Shown one piece after another: positions 18,776 through 25,712 of a stretch of 64,000 nucleotides of DNA. Below the pieces are notes generated by a model that had not been told where the DNA came from, did not search any database, and saw nothing but the letters and a program-made list of their open reading frames with translations. Position 1 is the stretch's first letter, and every line of letters begins with the position of its first letter. A program made the translations under genes and the position numbers. Source of the DNA: an uncultured Pelagibacteraceae bacterium (GTDB lineage: Bacteria; Pseudomonadota; Alphaproteobacteria; Pelagibacterales; Pelagibacteraceae); NCBI GenBank assembly GCA_902593285.1, contig CACJHW010000002.1, positions 206,810 to 270,809 on the forward strand, given 5' to 3'.

Positions 18776-18809
18776 ACTAAAATAAAAACTAACGAAGAGG
18801 GAGTTTTTT

Positions 18810-19583
18810 ATGAAAAAACTTAAACTGTTTGCTTTAGCAGCTATGGCCTTGATAGGTTTTTCAGGTATAGCTATTGCAGCAGACGCAACGATGTTGAGCC
18901 AAGATGACTTCGTAGGAATTTCATTCTGGGTTATCTCTATGGGAATGTTAGCAGCTACTGCTTTCTTTTTCATGGAAGCGGGCAATGTCGCATCAGGCTG
19001 GAGAACATCAGTTATTGTTGCTGGTCTAGTAACTGGTATTGCATTCATACACTACATGTACATGAGAGAAGTATGGGTTGCTACTGGAGACTCGCCAACT
19101 GTTTACAGATACATTGACTGGTTAATCACTGTGCCATTACAGATGGTAGAATTCTATTTAATTCTAGCAGCTATTGGTAAAGCAAACTCTGGAATGTTCT
19201 GGAGATTGTTAATTGGTTCATTAGTAATGCTAATCGGTGGATACTTAGGTGAAGCAGGATACATTAATGCTACACTAGGTTTCATCATCGGAATGGCAGG
19301 TTGGGTATACATTCTTTATGAAGTATTCTCAGGTGAAGCTGGTAAAGCTGCACAGAAGAGCGGTAACAAAGCTCTTGTAACTGCATTCGGAGCAATGAGA
19401 ATGATCGTTACAGTAGGTTGGGCAATTTACCCATTAGGTTATGTATTTGGTTACCTAACAGGTGGTGTAGATGCTGACTCACTAAACGTAGTTTACAACT
19501 TAGCTGACTTCATTAACAAAATTGCATTTGGTCTAGTAATCTGGGCTGCTGCAACTAGTTCAAGCGGAAGAAGAGCTAAGTAA
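18810..19583 (+). CDS. Proteorhodopsin, light-driven proton pump, blue-tuned
   Basis: This seven-helix retinal protein pumps protons out of the cell in light. It has 257 residues with a cleavable signal peptide (to about residue 23, AIAADA). The retinal Schiff-base lysine is Lys237 (FINKIAFG). The proton acceptor is Asp103, the donor Glu114, and Thr107 completes the DTE pump motif. His81 is the acceptor's partner histidine (canonical numbers minus 6: 97, 108, 101, 75). The tuning position (canonical 105) is Gln111 in VPLQMVE, which marks blue-absorbing variants. Codons ending in C (TTC, TAC, AAC) are more frequent than in neighbouring genes, consistent with very high expression. It has its own promoter and a strong terminator. 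Confidence 0.98.
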   Translation: MKKLKLFALAAMALIGFSGIAIAADATMLSQDDFVGISFWVISMGMLAATAFFFMEAGNVASGWRTSVIVAGLVTGIAFIHYMYMREVWVATGDSPTVYRYIDWLITVPLQMVEFYLILAAIGKANSGMFWRLLIGSLVMLIGGYLGEAGYINATLGFIIGMAGWVYILYEVFSGEAGKAAQKSGNKALVTAFGAMRMIVTVGWAIYPLGYVFGYLTGGVDADSLNVVYNLADFINKIAFGLVIWAAATSSSGRRAK

Positions 19584-19601
19584 TTAGCTAAAATTTAAAT
19601 T

Positions 19602-19639
19602 AAGGGCAGGTACAATTTTTGTACTTGCCCTTTTTTTTT
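19602..19639 (+). terminator. Rho-independent terminator after proteorhodopsin
   Basis: A 14-base stem (AAGGGCAGGTACAA pairing with TTGTACTTGCCCTT, one G-U pair) with a short T-rich loop is followed by an uninterrupted run of T. It lies 19 bases after the proteorhodopsin stop and should make that transcript monocistronic. Confidence 0.93.
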
Positions 19640-19648
19640 ACCTTTATT

Positions 19649-19679
19649 AAAATTATGTATAATAACTATACATAATTTT
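19649..19679. repeat. Perfect 13-bp inverted repeat directly before the desaturase start
   Basis: AAAATTATGTATA (19649-19661) and its exact reverse complement (19667-19679) flank a 5-base loop, ending 5 bases before the desaturase ATG at 19685. The left arm contains a perfect -10 hexamer TATAAT (19658-19663). It could be an operator over the desaturase promoter, or an AT-only hairpin acting as a second terminator. No Shine-Dalgarno precedes the ATG, so a leaderless or near-leaderless transcript is possible. Confidence 0.5.
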
Positions 19680-19684
19680 TATCT

Positions 19685-20686
19685 ATGGATGTGAAATTAG
19701 AAAAATGGCACAAGTGCCAAATTGATAAAGAAGTTCTGAAGGAGCTTTCAAAGAAATCTGATTTAAAAGGATTTCAACACGTATTAGTTTTTTTTGGACT
19801 ATTATTAGTAACTGGAATTTTTGCTTATCAAACTTGGGGCACATGGTGGTCAGTGTTTTGGTTTTTAGTTTATGGAAATATTTATTCTTTCTCTAATCCA
19901 TTATGGCATGAGACAGGTCACAAAACTGCTTTTCAAACTAAATTTTTAAACGAATTTTTTTATTATATCTCCTCTTACATGGCTAACTTTGAACCGACTA
20001 GATGGAGATACACCCACTTTGTTCATCATGGAAATACTTATTCAACTGAAAATCCTTTTGATCATGAAATTGAATATGGAAATGATTTAAAAGAAACACC
20101 AAAAAGATTAATCATAAACATAATTCCTTTTTTAGATTTAGTGTTTTTTAAAAAACATATTTCATTTGAAATAATTCAACATGCACTTGGAATTAAAACA
20201 AAAGTTATGCAAGATAGCATTCCAGAAAATGCACAAGGAAAAGCAATTTTTATTTCAAGAATTTATGTTGCTATTTGGCTTTCAATTATTTTATGGTCTA
20301 TACTAGTTTCTTCTTGGATGCCTTTATTATATTTTGTGTTACCACAATTTTATGGAAAAACTTTACACAAACTTGTTGCATTCACTCAACATGCGGGACT
20401 TGCCAGAAACATTAAAGATCATAGAGTTACATCACGTGAAATGTATTTAAATCCAATACTAAGTTTTTTATATTGGAAAATGGAATATCATTTAACTCAT
20501 CATATGTTTCCAACAGTTCCATCATATAATCTTGATAAATTACACCATCATATAAAAGATCAATTGCCGAAGCCAAATGATGGATTAATAGACGCATATA
20601 AAGAGATTATCCCTGCTTTAATGCAACAAAAAGAAGATGAAAGCTATTTTATAAAAAAAGAGCTACCTGGACCTCAAAATATTTAA
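19685..20686 (+). CDS. Membrane di-iron fatty acid desaturase / MocD-like oxygenase
   Basis: This 333-residue integral-membrane protein belongs to the fatty acid desaturase/hydroxylase superfamily. Three histidine boxes that bind two irons are seen: HETGH (75-79), HFVHH (111-115) and HLTHH (269-273), plus an extra QHAG (His236). Hydrophobic pairs lie at about 33-70 and 190-222. The electron-transfer partners appear to be the ferredoxin and reductase genes directly downstream. That three-component layout recalls the MocD-MocE-MocF rhizopine system, so a small N- or O-alkyl substrate is as possible as a fatty acyl chain. It follows proteorhodopsin but is separated from it by a strong terminator. 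Substrate unknown. Confidence 0.8.
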   Translation: MDVKLEKWHKCQIDKEVLKELSKKSDLKGFQHVLVFFGLLLVTGIFAYQTWGTWWSVFWFLVYGNIYSFSNPLWHETGHKTAFQTKFLNEFFYYISSYMANFEPTRWRYTHFVHHGNTYSTENPFDHEIEYGNDLKETPKRLIINIIPFLDLVFFKKHISFEIIQHALGIKTKVMQDSIPENAQGKAIFISRIYVAIWLSIILWSILVSSWMPLLYFVLPQFYGKTLHKLVAFTQHAGLARNIKDHRVTSREMYLNPILSFLYWKMEYHLTHHMFPTVPSYNLDKLHHHIKDQLPKPNDGLIDAYKEIIPALMQQKEDESYFIKKELPGPQNI

Positions 20687-20713
20687 AAATATACTAAGTA
20701 TGATTTTACTTAC

Positions 20714-20741
20714 TTGTTCTATTTAGATAAGAAACTATATA
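20714..20741 (+). promoter_or_regulatory. Candidate promoter for ferredoxin, giving a leaderless transcript
   Basis: TTGTTC (20714-20719), a 16-base spacer and TATATA (20736-20741) end only 6 bases before the ferredoxin ATG at 20748. A normal start site 6-7 bases past the -10 would fall on the A of the ATG. There is no Shine-Dalgarno. Prediction by eye. Confidence 0.35.
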
Positions 20742-20747
20742 TAACGC

Positions 20748-21068
20748 ATGGCAAAAATTACCTACCATACTTACGATAATAAAACTCACTCAATTGATGT
20801 TCAAAACGGTTTAACTGTAATGGAAGGTGCTATTCAAAACGATATTCCAGGAATTGATGCAGATTGTGGAGGAGGAATGGCATGCGCTACGTGCCACGTT
20901 TATGTCAAAGAAGATTGGTTAGACAAACTCCCAAATAAAGAAGACGGTGAAGAAGATATGCTTGATATGGCGTTTGAGCCAAAAAATAATAGTAGGTTGA
21001 GTTGTCAATTAATAGTTTCAGACGAACTAGATGGTTTAGAAGTAAATATCCCGTCAAAGCAAGGTTAA
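20748..21068 (+). CDS. 2Fe-2S ferredoxin, adrenodoxin type
   Basis: This 106-residue electron carrier has the adrenodoxin-type cysteine spacing: Cys40, Cys46 and Cys49 ([15 protein letters not shown]) and Cys86 (RLSCQLIV). The acidic stretch around 66-76 ([12 protein letters not shown]) is a usual partner-docking surface. It abuts the reductase gene with no gap (TAA then ATG). I infer that it carries electrons from that reductase to the upstream membrane di-iron enzyme. Use by other oxygenases cannot be excluded. Confidence 0.93.
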   Translation: MAKITYHTYDNKTHSIDVQNGLTVMEGAIQNDIPGIDADCGGGMACATCHVYVKEDWLDKLPNKEDGEEDMLDMAFEPKNNSRLSCQLIVSDELDGLEVNIPSKQG

Positions 21069-22085
21069 ATGAATAAAACAGATGTATTAATTATTGGAGC
21101 AGGGCCCACAGGATTATTTTGTGCTCATCAACTTGGAATTATAGGTTTGAGCTGTGAGATAGTGGACAATCTTGATAAAGCAGGTGGTCAATGTATCGAG
21201 CTTTACCCAGATAAACCAATTTATGACATCCCAGCTGTACCTGAATGCACTGGGGAAGAGCTAACTAATAATCTTTTGCAACAAATTAAACCTTTCAATG
21301 TCAAATTTCATTTAAATGAAAGAGTAGAAGAACTTAAAAAAGTTGAAAATCGATGGAATGTTAAAACTTCAGGTGGGGTAGAATTTGATGTTGCAGCAAT
21401 TGTTATAGCAGGTGGTGTTGGATCTTTTGAACCTAGAAAGTTTCCAGTAAAAGAATGTGAAAAATTTGAAGGAGATTCTTTATTTTATTCAATAAAGGAT
21501 AAATCAATATTTAAAGACAAAACCATTTCAATTTTTGGAGGAGGGGATTCCGCTTTAGATTGGGCTATTGAGCTATCAAACACTTCTAGTGTAAATTTAA
21601 TTCATAGAAGAGATGGTTTTAGTGGAGCAGAGTCCAGTGTTCAAAAAGTAAAAGAGCTTAATGATCAAGGAAATTTAAATTTATTTACAAAATACCAAAT
21701 GGATTCGGTAAGTGGAGATAAACAAATTGAAACTATTAAAATAAAACATGATGAAGGTGAAATTAAAGAAATTAAATCTGATTATGTATTAGGTTTCTTT
21801 GGTTTAATTATGCAACTTGGCCCTATTTTAGATTGGGGATTAAATATTGATAAAAAAACTGTTCAGGTAAATACTGAAAACTTTGAAACCAATGTACAAG
21901 GGATATTTGCAATTGGAGATATTTGTTCTTATCCAGGAAAATTAAAATTAATTCTTTCAGGATTCCATGAAGGTGCCTTAGCTGCAAGAGGTTGTTTTAA
22001 ATACGCAAAACCAGATGAGAAATTAAGATTTGAATTCACTACAACATCTAAGGCCGCACAAGAAAGACTTGGAATTAAAAAATGA
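21069..22085 (+). CDS. Ferredoxin-NADP+ reductase, thioredoxin-reductase-like type
   Basis: This 338-residue flavoprotein has an FAD-binding GAGPTGLFCAHQLG near the N-terminus, then GGQCIELYPDKPIYDIPA, a second dinucleotide fold GGGDSALDWAIEL for NADPH, and the C-terminal FAD motif GIFAIGDICSYPGKLKLI. The CxxC redox pair of thioredoxin reductase is absent, which marks it as a TrxR-like ferredoxin reductase (YumC/FNR2 group) rather than TrxB. It follows ferredoxin directly and its stop overlaps the glutathione transferase start (ATGA), so three genes are co-translated. Confidence 0.92.
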   Translation: MNKTDVLIIGAGPTGLFCAHQLGIIGLSCEIVDNLDKAGGQCIELYPDKPIYDIPAVPECTGEELTNNLLQQIKPFNVKFHLNERVEELKKVENRWNVKTSGGVEFDVAAIVIAGGVGSFEPRKFPVKECEKFEGDSLFYSIKDKSIFKDKTISIFGGGDSALDWAIELSNTSSVNLIHRRDGFSGAESSVQKVKELNDQGNLNLFTKYQMDSVSGDKQIETIKIKHDEGEIKEIKSDYVLGFFGLIMQLGPILDWGLNIDKKTVQVNTENFETNVQGIFAIGDICSYPGKLKLILSGFHEGALAARGCFKYAKPDEKLRFEFTTTSKAAQERLGIKK

Positions 22086-22708
22086 TAGAACTTTTTTCTG
22101 CTAATACTCCTAATGGATGGAAAATTAGTATTATGCTTGAAGAAATTGGTTATGACTATAAAGTAACCAAAGTTGATCTTGGTAAAGATGAACAATTCAA
22201 GCCAGAATTTATAAAGCTAAGCCCATTTGGAAAAATTCCTGTGATCATTGATCATGAAAACAATAAAAGCCTATTCGAGTCTGGTGCGATCTTAATGTAT
22301 TTAGGTGATAAAAGTGGAAAACTTTACAATGAAAAATATAGACTTGTAATTAATCAATGGTTAATGGCTCAGATGGGCACTGTAGGTCCTATGATTGGTC
22401 AACACCATCAGTTTCATCACTATAATCCTGGAAAAAGTGAGTTTGGTGAGGAACGATATTTTAAAATTACCAAAAGAATTTATGGAGAATTAGATGCTAG
22501 ATTAAAGGAGTCCAAATTTCTCGCAGGTCACGACTATACAATTGCAGATATTGCAACGTGGCCATGGATAGCAAGACATGAATGGCATGATATTGGTTTA
22601 AAAAATTATAAAAATTTATCTAGATGGTATTTAGAAATAGCTGACAGAGAAGCTGTTATTAAAGGTTATGCTTTTATGGATAAGGAAGCCAAAATTCCTA
22701 AACCTTAA
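22082..22708 (+). CDS. Glutathione S-transferase, Ure2/YfcG-like
   Basis: This 208-residue protein has an N-terminal thioredoxin-fold domain (SANTPNGWKISIMLEEIGYDY, FGKIPVIIDHE, LFESGAILMYLGDK) and a C-terminal helical domain with the folding motif TIADIATWPWIARHEW. The N-terminal Asn-Thr-Pro-Asn start matches the YfcG/Ure2-like class, which reduces disulfides or peroxides rather than conjugating xenobiotics. It overlaps the reductase gene by 4 bases and closes the desaturase-ferredoxin-reductase unit. A role in protecting against by-products of that oxidation is my inference. Confidence 0.9.
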   Translation: MIELFSANTPNGWKISIMLEEIGYDYKVTKVDLGKDEQFKPEFIKLSPFGKIPVIIDHENNKSLFESGAILMYLGDKSGKLYNEKYRLVINQWLMAQMGTVGPMIGQHHQFHHYNPGKSEFGEERYFKITKRIYGELDARLKESKFLAGHDYTIADIATWPWIARHEWHDIGLKNYKNLSRWYLEIADREAVIKGYAFMDKEAKIPKP

Positions 22709-22712
22709 AGAT

Positions 22713-22808
22713 TTATCCAAATAACCTATAAAGAGTGCTAAGAATTCCATAACCTGAAAATTCAATAGCTACAATAACAATAATTATTAAAATTAATTTT
22801 TTATTCAT
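22713..22808 (-). CDS. Putative 31-residue membrane peptide
   Basis: A tiny ORF starts at the ATG overlapping the preceding peptide's stop (ATGA, 22805-22808) and ends at TAA 22713-22715. It starts MNKKLILIIIVIVAIEF, a single hydrophobic segment with a positive-inside N-terminus, then GYGILSTLYRLFG. It would be a bitopic inner-membrane peptide. No family is recognised. Support comes from the ATGA coupling and from its filling the gap between dksA and the GST gene. Chance ORFs of this size are common, so the call is tentative. Confidence 0.4.
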   Translation of the reverse strand: MNKKLILIIIVIVAIEFSGYGILSTLYRLFG

Positions 22809-22921
22809 TTCAGAAATAAATATATCAATAAGACAATCCAGAAAAAAGGATAGTAAAAATAAATATATTTCTTAGCAAATAGAAACGAGATTGAATTTTT
22901 TTTAGATGATTTCTTTTTCAT
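22805..22921 (-). CDS. Putative 38-residue basic membrane peptide downstream of dksA
   Basis: An ATG at 22921, two bases after the dksA stop, opens a 38-codon frame. Its strongly basic start (MKKKSSKKNS) is followed by an aromatic hydrophobic segment (YIYFYYPFFWIVLLIYLFL). This looks like a short protein with one membrane span. It is coupled by ATGA to a second tiny membrane peptide. Position right behind dksA on the same strand suggests cotranscription. No known family; tentative. Confidence 0.42.
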   Translation of the reverse strand: MKKKSSKKNSISFLFAKKYIYFYYPFFWIVLLIYLFLK

Positions 22922-22923
22922 TT

Positions 22924-23439
22924 TTAGTCATCTGCATGAACTTTTTCTTCTTTTTCATGCTTTTCTTGTGCCGCAATAGTGTATTTAGCAACAGGTCTTG
23001 CCATCAATCTTTTTAATCCAATTGGCTCTGCTGTATCTAGACAATAACCATAAGTATCTTCTCTAATTCTTCTTAACGCTTTATCAATTTCTGAAATTAA
23101 TTTAATCTGTCTGTTAATTGCTTTCATCTCTACATTGCTATCAATATAGGAGTTTGCTTGATCAACAATATCTGCAGAAATATTATTGTCATCCATACCA
23201 CCATTATATAGAGCATCATTATTAGCTTTGATTAGTTCTTTTTTCCATTCAGTTAGTTTCATTCTGAAAAATACTTTATGTTTTTCACACATATATTTTT
23301 CAGTATCTTTTGGAACATAAGTTTTTGAAATTTTTACAGGACCTTTGGGCGCAACTTTAGCTGTAGTTGGTTTTGCTTTACTTACAACTTTAGTTTTTGG
23401 TTTTGATACTTTTTTCTTTACTTTAGCAGTCTTTGGCAT
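22924..23439 (-). CDS. dksA: DksA-type RNA polymerase-binding regulator with degenerate zinc site
   Basis: DksA binds the secondary channel of RNA polymerase and, with ppGpp, reprograms rRNA and amino-acid promoters. The 171-residue protein starts with a Lys/Ala/Pro-rich tail of about 45 residues, then the DksA coiled coil. The tip motif DxxDxA is present as Asp90, Asp93, Ala95. The C-terminal globular part (YGYCLDTAEPIGLKRLMARP) has only the first of four zinc cysteines (Cys133); the others are Thr136, Thr154 and Ala157. Alphaproteobacterial DksA proteins often lack some of these cysteines. Two very small membrane-peptide ORFs follow. Confidence 0.9.
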   Translation of the reverse strand: MPKTAKVKKKVSKPKTKVVSKAKPTTAKVAPKGPVKISKTYVPKDTEKYMCEKHKVFFRMKLTEWKKELIKANNDALYNGGMDDNNISADIVDQANSYIDSNVEMKAINRQIKLISEIDKALRRIREDTYGYCLDTAEPIGLKRLMARPVAKYTIAAQEKHEKEEKVHADD

Positions 23440-23517
23440 AGCGTAATTTTAATCGCTCGCAGTATATTCAGCAAATTAAGGGTGTCAAGCAAGCTTAATT
23501 GATATAAATATTTATAA

Positions 23518-24840
23518 ATGACCATTAATAACAAAAATATTGATAATGTTTTTTATATTTTTGTAACAGCTCATCTAATTTTTTGGACTTTGATTCCATC
23601 TCTTACAAATCATAATTTACCATTGGATACCATCGAAGCTTTAGCTTGGGGGAGTAATTTAGACTGGGGATTTAATAAACATCCACCGATGAGTGCTTTT
23701 GTTCCAGAAGTTTTTTATCAAATTTTTGGACCACAAGATTGGGTTTATTATTTATTAAGTCAAATTTTTGTAATTATATCTTTTTATTACGTTTTTAAAT
23801 TTTCAAATGAAATATTTAACAATAAATTATTAGGTTTAATTTCTGTATTATTAATTGAAGCAATTTACTTTTATAACTTTACCACACCAGAATTTAACGT
23901 AAATGTTTGTCAGTTACCCTTCTGGTCTTTAACAGTTTATTATTCATGGAAAATTTATAGCGGTAAAGAAATAAAGTTTATAGATTGTTTTTTGGTAGGT
24001 CTGTTCGCTGCTTTTGGGTTTCTATCAAAATATTTATTTATTTATTTGTTAGCGTCCATTGATCTTTTATTAGTTTATTTAATTTTTTTCAAAAAGGAGA
24101 GAAAGTTTGATTTTAAATATTTAATTACTGTTGAAGTTTTCTTAGTAGTTTTAGTGCCACATTTTATTTGGCTATATAATAATGATTTTATTACTATTTC
24201 ATATGGATTAGCTAGAACTGGCTTAGAACAATCTATTTTATTAGATCACATTAAATATCCATTAATCTTTTTGCTAAAACAATTAGGAATATTAATTCCA
24301 TTTTTTATTTTAATTTGGTTATTAGTAAAAAAAATTAGCTTTAAAATTAACCTTAAAGATAAAAATTTACTTTTTTTAATAGCTATTAATATTTTGCCAA
24401 TTATTTTAATGCTTTTAACATCGTTTATTACCGGTTCAAAAATTAGAACCATGTGGATGACACCCTTTTATTTATTTTTTGGTTCTTTATTTGTTTATTT
24501 ATTCCAAGCACAAATTAATTTAAAAAAACTAAAAGCATTTGTGATTGGATTTATTTTCTTTTTCTTTTTATCACCAGTGCTTTACGCTTATGTTTCAATC
24601 TCAAATGACGACAAAAGAACTGATTATATGGGCAAAGAAATTGCAGTGAAAACTCAATATGCATGGGACCAACAATTTAATTCAGCAATTAATGTAGTTT
24701 TAGGTGACGAATGGAATGCTGGAAACTTATCTTATCATTTAAAATCAAGACCAGTTTGGGTAGGCTTTGTTGAAAGAGAAAAACTTGATCATTTGAAAGA
24801 CTATATGTGTCTTGATAGTGTCTGTGTAGGTTCAAGATAG
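23518..24840 (+). CDS. Glycosyltransferase family 39-type (ArnT/PMT-like) membrane protein
   Basis: This 440-residue polytopic protein has an ArnT/PMT-like start: a first membrane helix followed by a periplasmic loop with acidic residues (LPLDTIEALAWGSNLDWGFNKHPPMSA), the lipid-linked-sugar transferase signature. About ten further hydrophobic segments follow up to residue ~365, then a short soluble tail (DEWNAGNLSYHLKSRPVWVGF). Such enzymes move a sugar from a polyprenyl-phosphate carrier to lipid A or another acceptor. The next gene, abutting it with no gap (TAG then ATG), is a GT2 transferase of the kind that makes polyprenyl-phosphate sugars, so the two plausibly act in sequence. Confidence 0.8.
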   Translation: MTINNKNIDNVFYIFVTAHLIFWTLIPSLTNHNLPLDTIEALAWGSNLDWGFNKHPPMSAFVPEVFYQIFGPQDWVYYLLSQIFVIISFYYVFKFSNEIFNNKLLGLISVLLIEAIYFYNFTTPEFNVNVCQLPFWSLTVYYSWKIYSGKEIKFIDCFLVGLFAAFGFLSKYLFIYLLASIDLLLVYLIFFKKERKFDFKYLITVEVFLVVLVPHFIWLYNNDFITISYGLARTGLEQSILLDHIKYPLIFLLKQLGILIPFFILIWLLVKKISFKINLKDKNLLFLIAINILPIILMLLTSFITGSKIRTMWMTPFYLFFGSLFVYLFQAQINLKKLKAFVIGFIFFFFLSPVLYAYVSISNDDKRTDYMGKEIAVKTQYAWDQQFNSAINVVLGDEWNAGNLSYHLKSRPVWVGFVEREKLDHLKDYMCLDSVCVGSR

Positions 24841-25710
24841 ATGAAATACGTAGTTTTAATTCCAATTTATAACGACAGAGAGTCTTTAAAATTACTTATT
24901 GAAAACATTAATCATGAAATAAAGGATTTAAATCATGAAATATCAATAGTTGTTATAAATGATGCTTCTTATCAACAGATAGTTGATACCTACCAAAATA
25001 TAGAAAATATCAATTCAATTGAGATAGTTAATATGAAAGAGAACAGAGGTCATGCAAGATGTATTGCATCAGGCTTAAAATATATCTTTGAGAAAAAAGA
25101 ATTTGATTTTGTAATTCCCATGGATGGTGATGGCGAAGATAGACCCGAAGAAATCAAAAATTTCATTGAACTTACTGAACAATCTGCTGAAAAATCTTTA
25201 GTAGGTGAGAGAGTAAAAAGATCTGAAGGTTTAATTTTTAAAACTTGTTATCAATTTCATAAATTTTTGACTTTAGCGTTTACGGGACAATCAATTAAAT
25301 TTGGGAACTTTACTTGTTTATCTAAATCAACTGTAAAGAAACTGTTAGATGAAAAAGCTTCATGGAACAGTTTTTCTGGATCTTTAAAAAAAATAGAGAA
25401 AGATTTATTAAGCATTCCCTCAATTCGAGGTAGAAGATATTTTGGTCCATCTAAAATGAGTTTTTTTAATTTGTTAAAACATTCACTTTCAATAATTAGT
25501 GTTTTTAGAAAAACAGTTTTAATTAGATCGGCTTTATTTATTATTTTTTATATTTTGCTAATTAAAAGTTATGCTTCAATAATAACTTCAATACCTTTAG
25601 TTTTGTTATTAATAATGATTTATTCAATTTCTAGTTTAGCTTTAAGAGAAAATATTGAAGAATTTAATAATTCCTTAACAAACATTCACGATATTGATAA
25701 AATAAAATAA
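24841..25710 (+). CDS. Glycosyltransferase family 2, DPM1/GtrB-like
   Basis: This 289-residue protein has a GT-A fold N-terminal domain: VLIPIYNDRESLKLLIENI, a nucleotide-binding VVINDAS, and metal-binding MDGDGEDRPEEI (DxD-like, near residues 96-105). Two C-terminal hydrophobic segments lie at about 225-265. It resembles dolichyl/polyprenyl-phosphate sugar synthases, though the C-terminus is short. Coupled to the preceding GT39-like gene, it probably supplies that enzyme's lipid-linked sugar donor. The sugar is unknown. Confidence 0.85.
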   Translation: MKYVVLIPIYNDRESLKLLIENINHEIKDLNHEISIVVINDASYQQIVDTYQNIENINSIEIVNMKENRGHARCIASGLKYIFEKKEFDFVIPMDGDGEDRPEEIKNFIELTEQSAEKSLVGERVKRSEGLIFKTCYQFHKFLTLAFTGQSIKFGNFTCLSKSTVKKLLDEKASWNSFSGSLKKIEKDLLSIPSIRGRRYFGPSKMSFFNLLKHSLSIISVFRKTVLIRSALFIIFYILLIKSYASIITSIPLVLLLIMIYSISSLALRENIEEFNNSLTNIHDIDKIK

Positions 25711-25712
25711 AT

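Noticed and set aside
21069..22085. Thioredoxin reductase (TrxB) for the flavoprotein after ferredoxin
   Set aside because: No CxxC redox pair is present and it follows a ferredoxin gene, so a ferredoxin reductase fits better.
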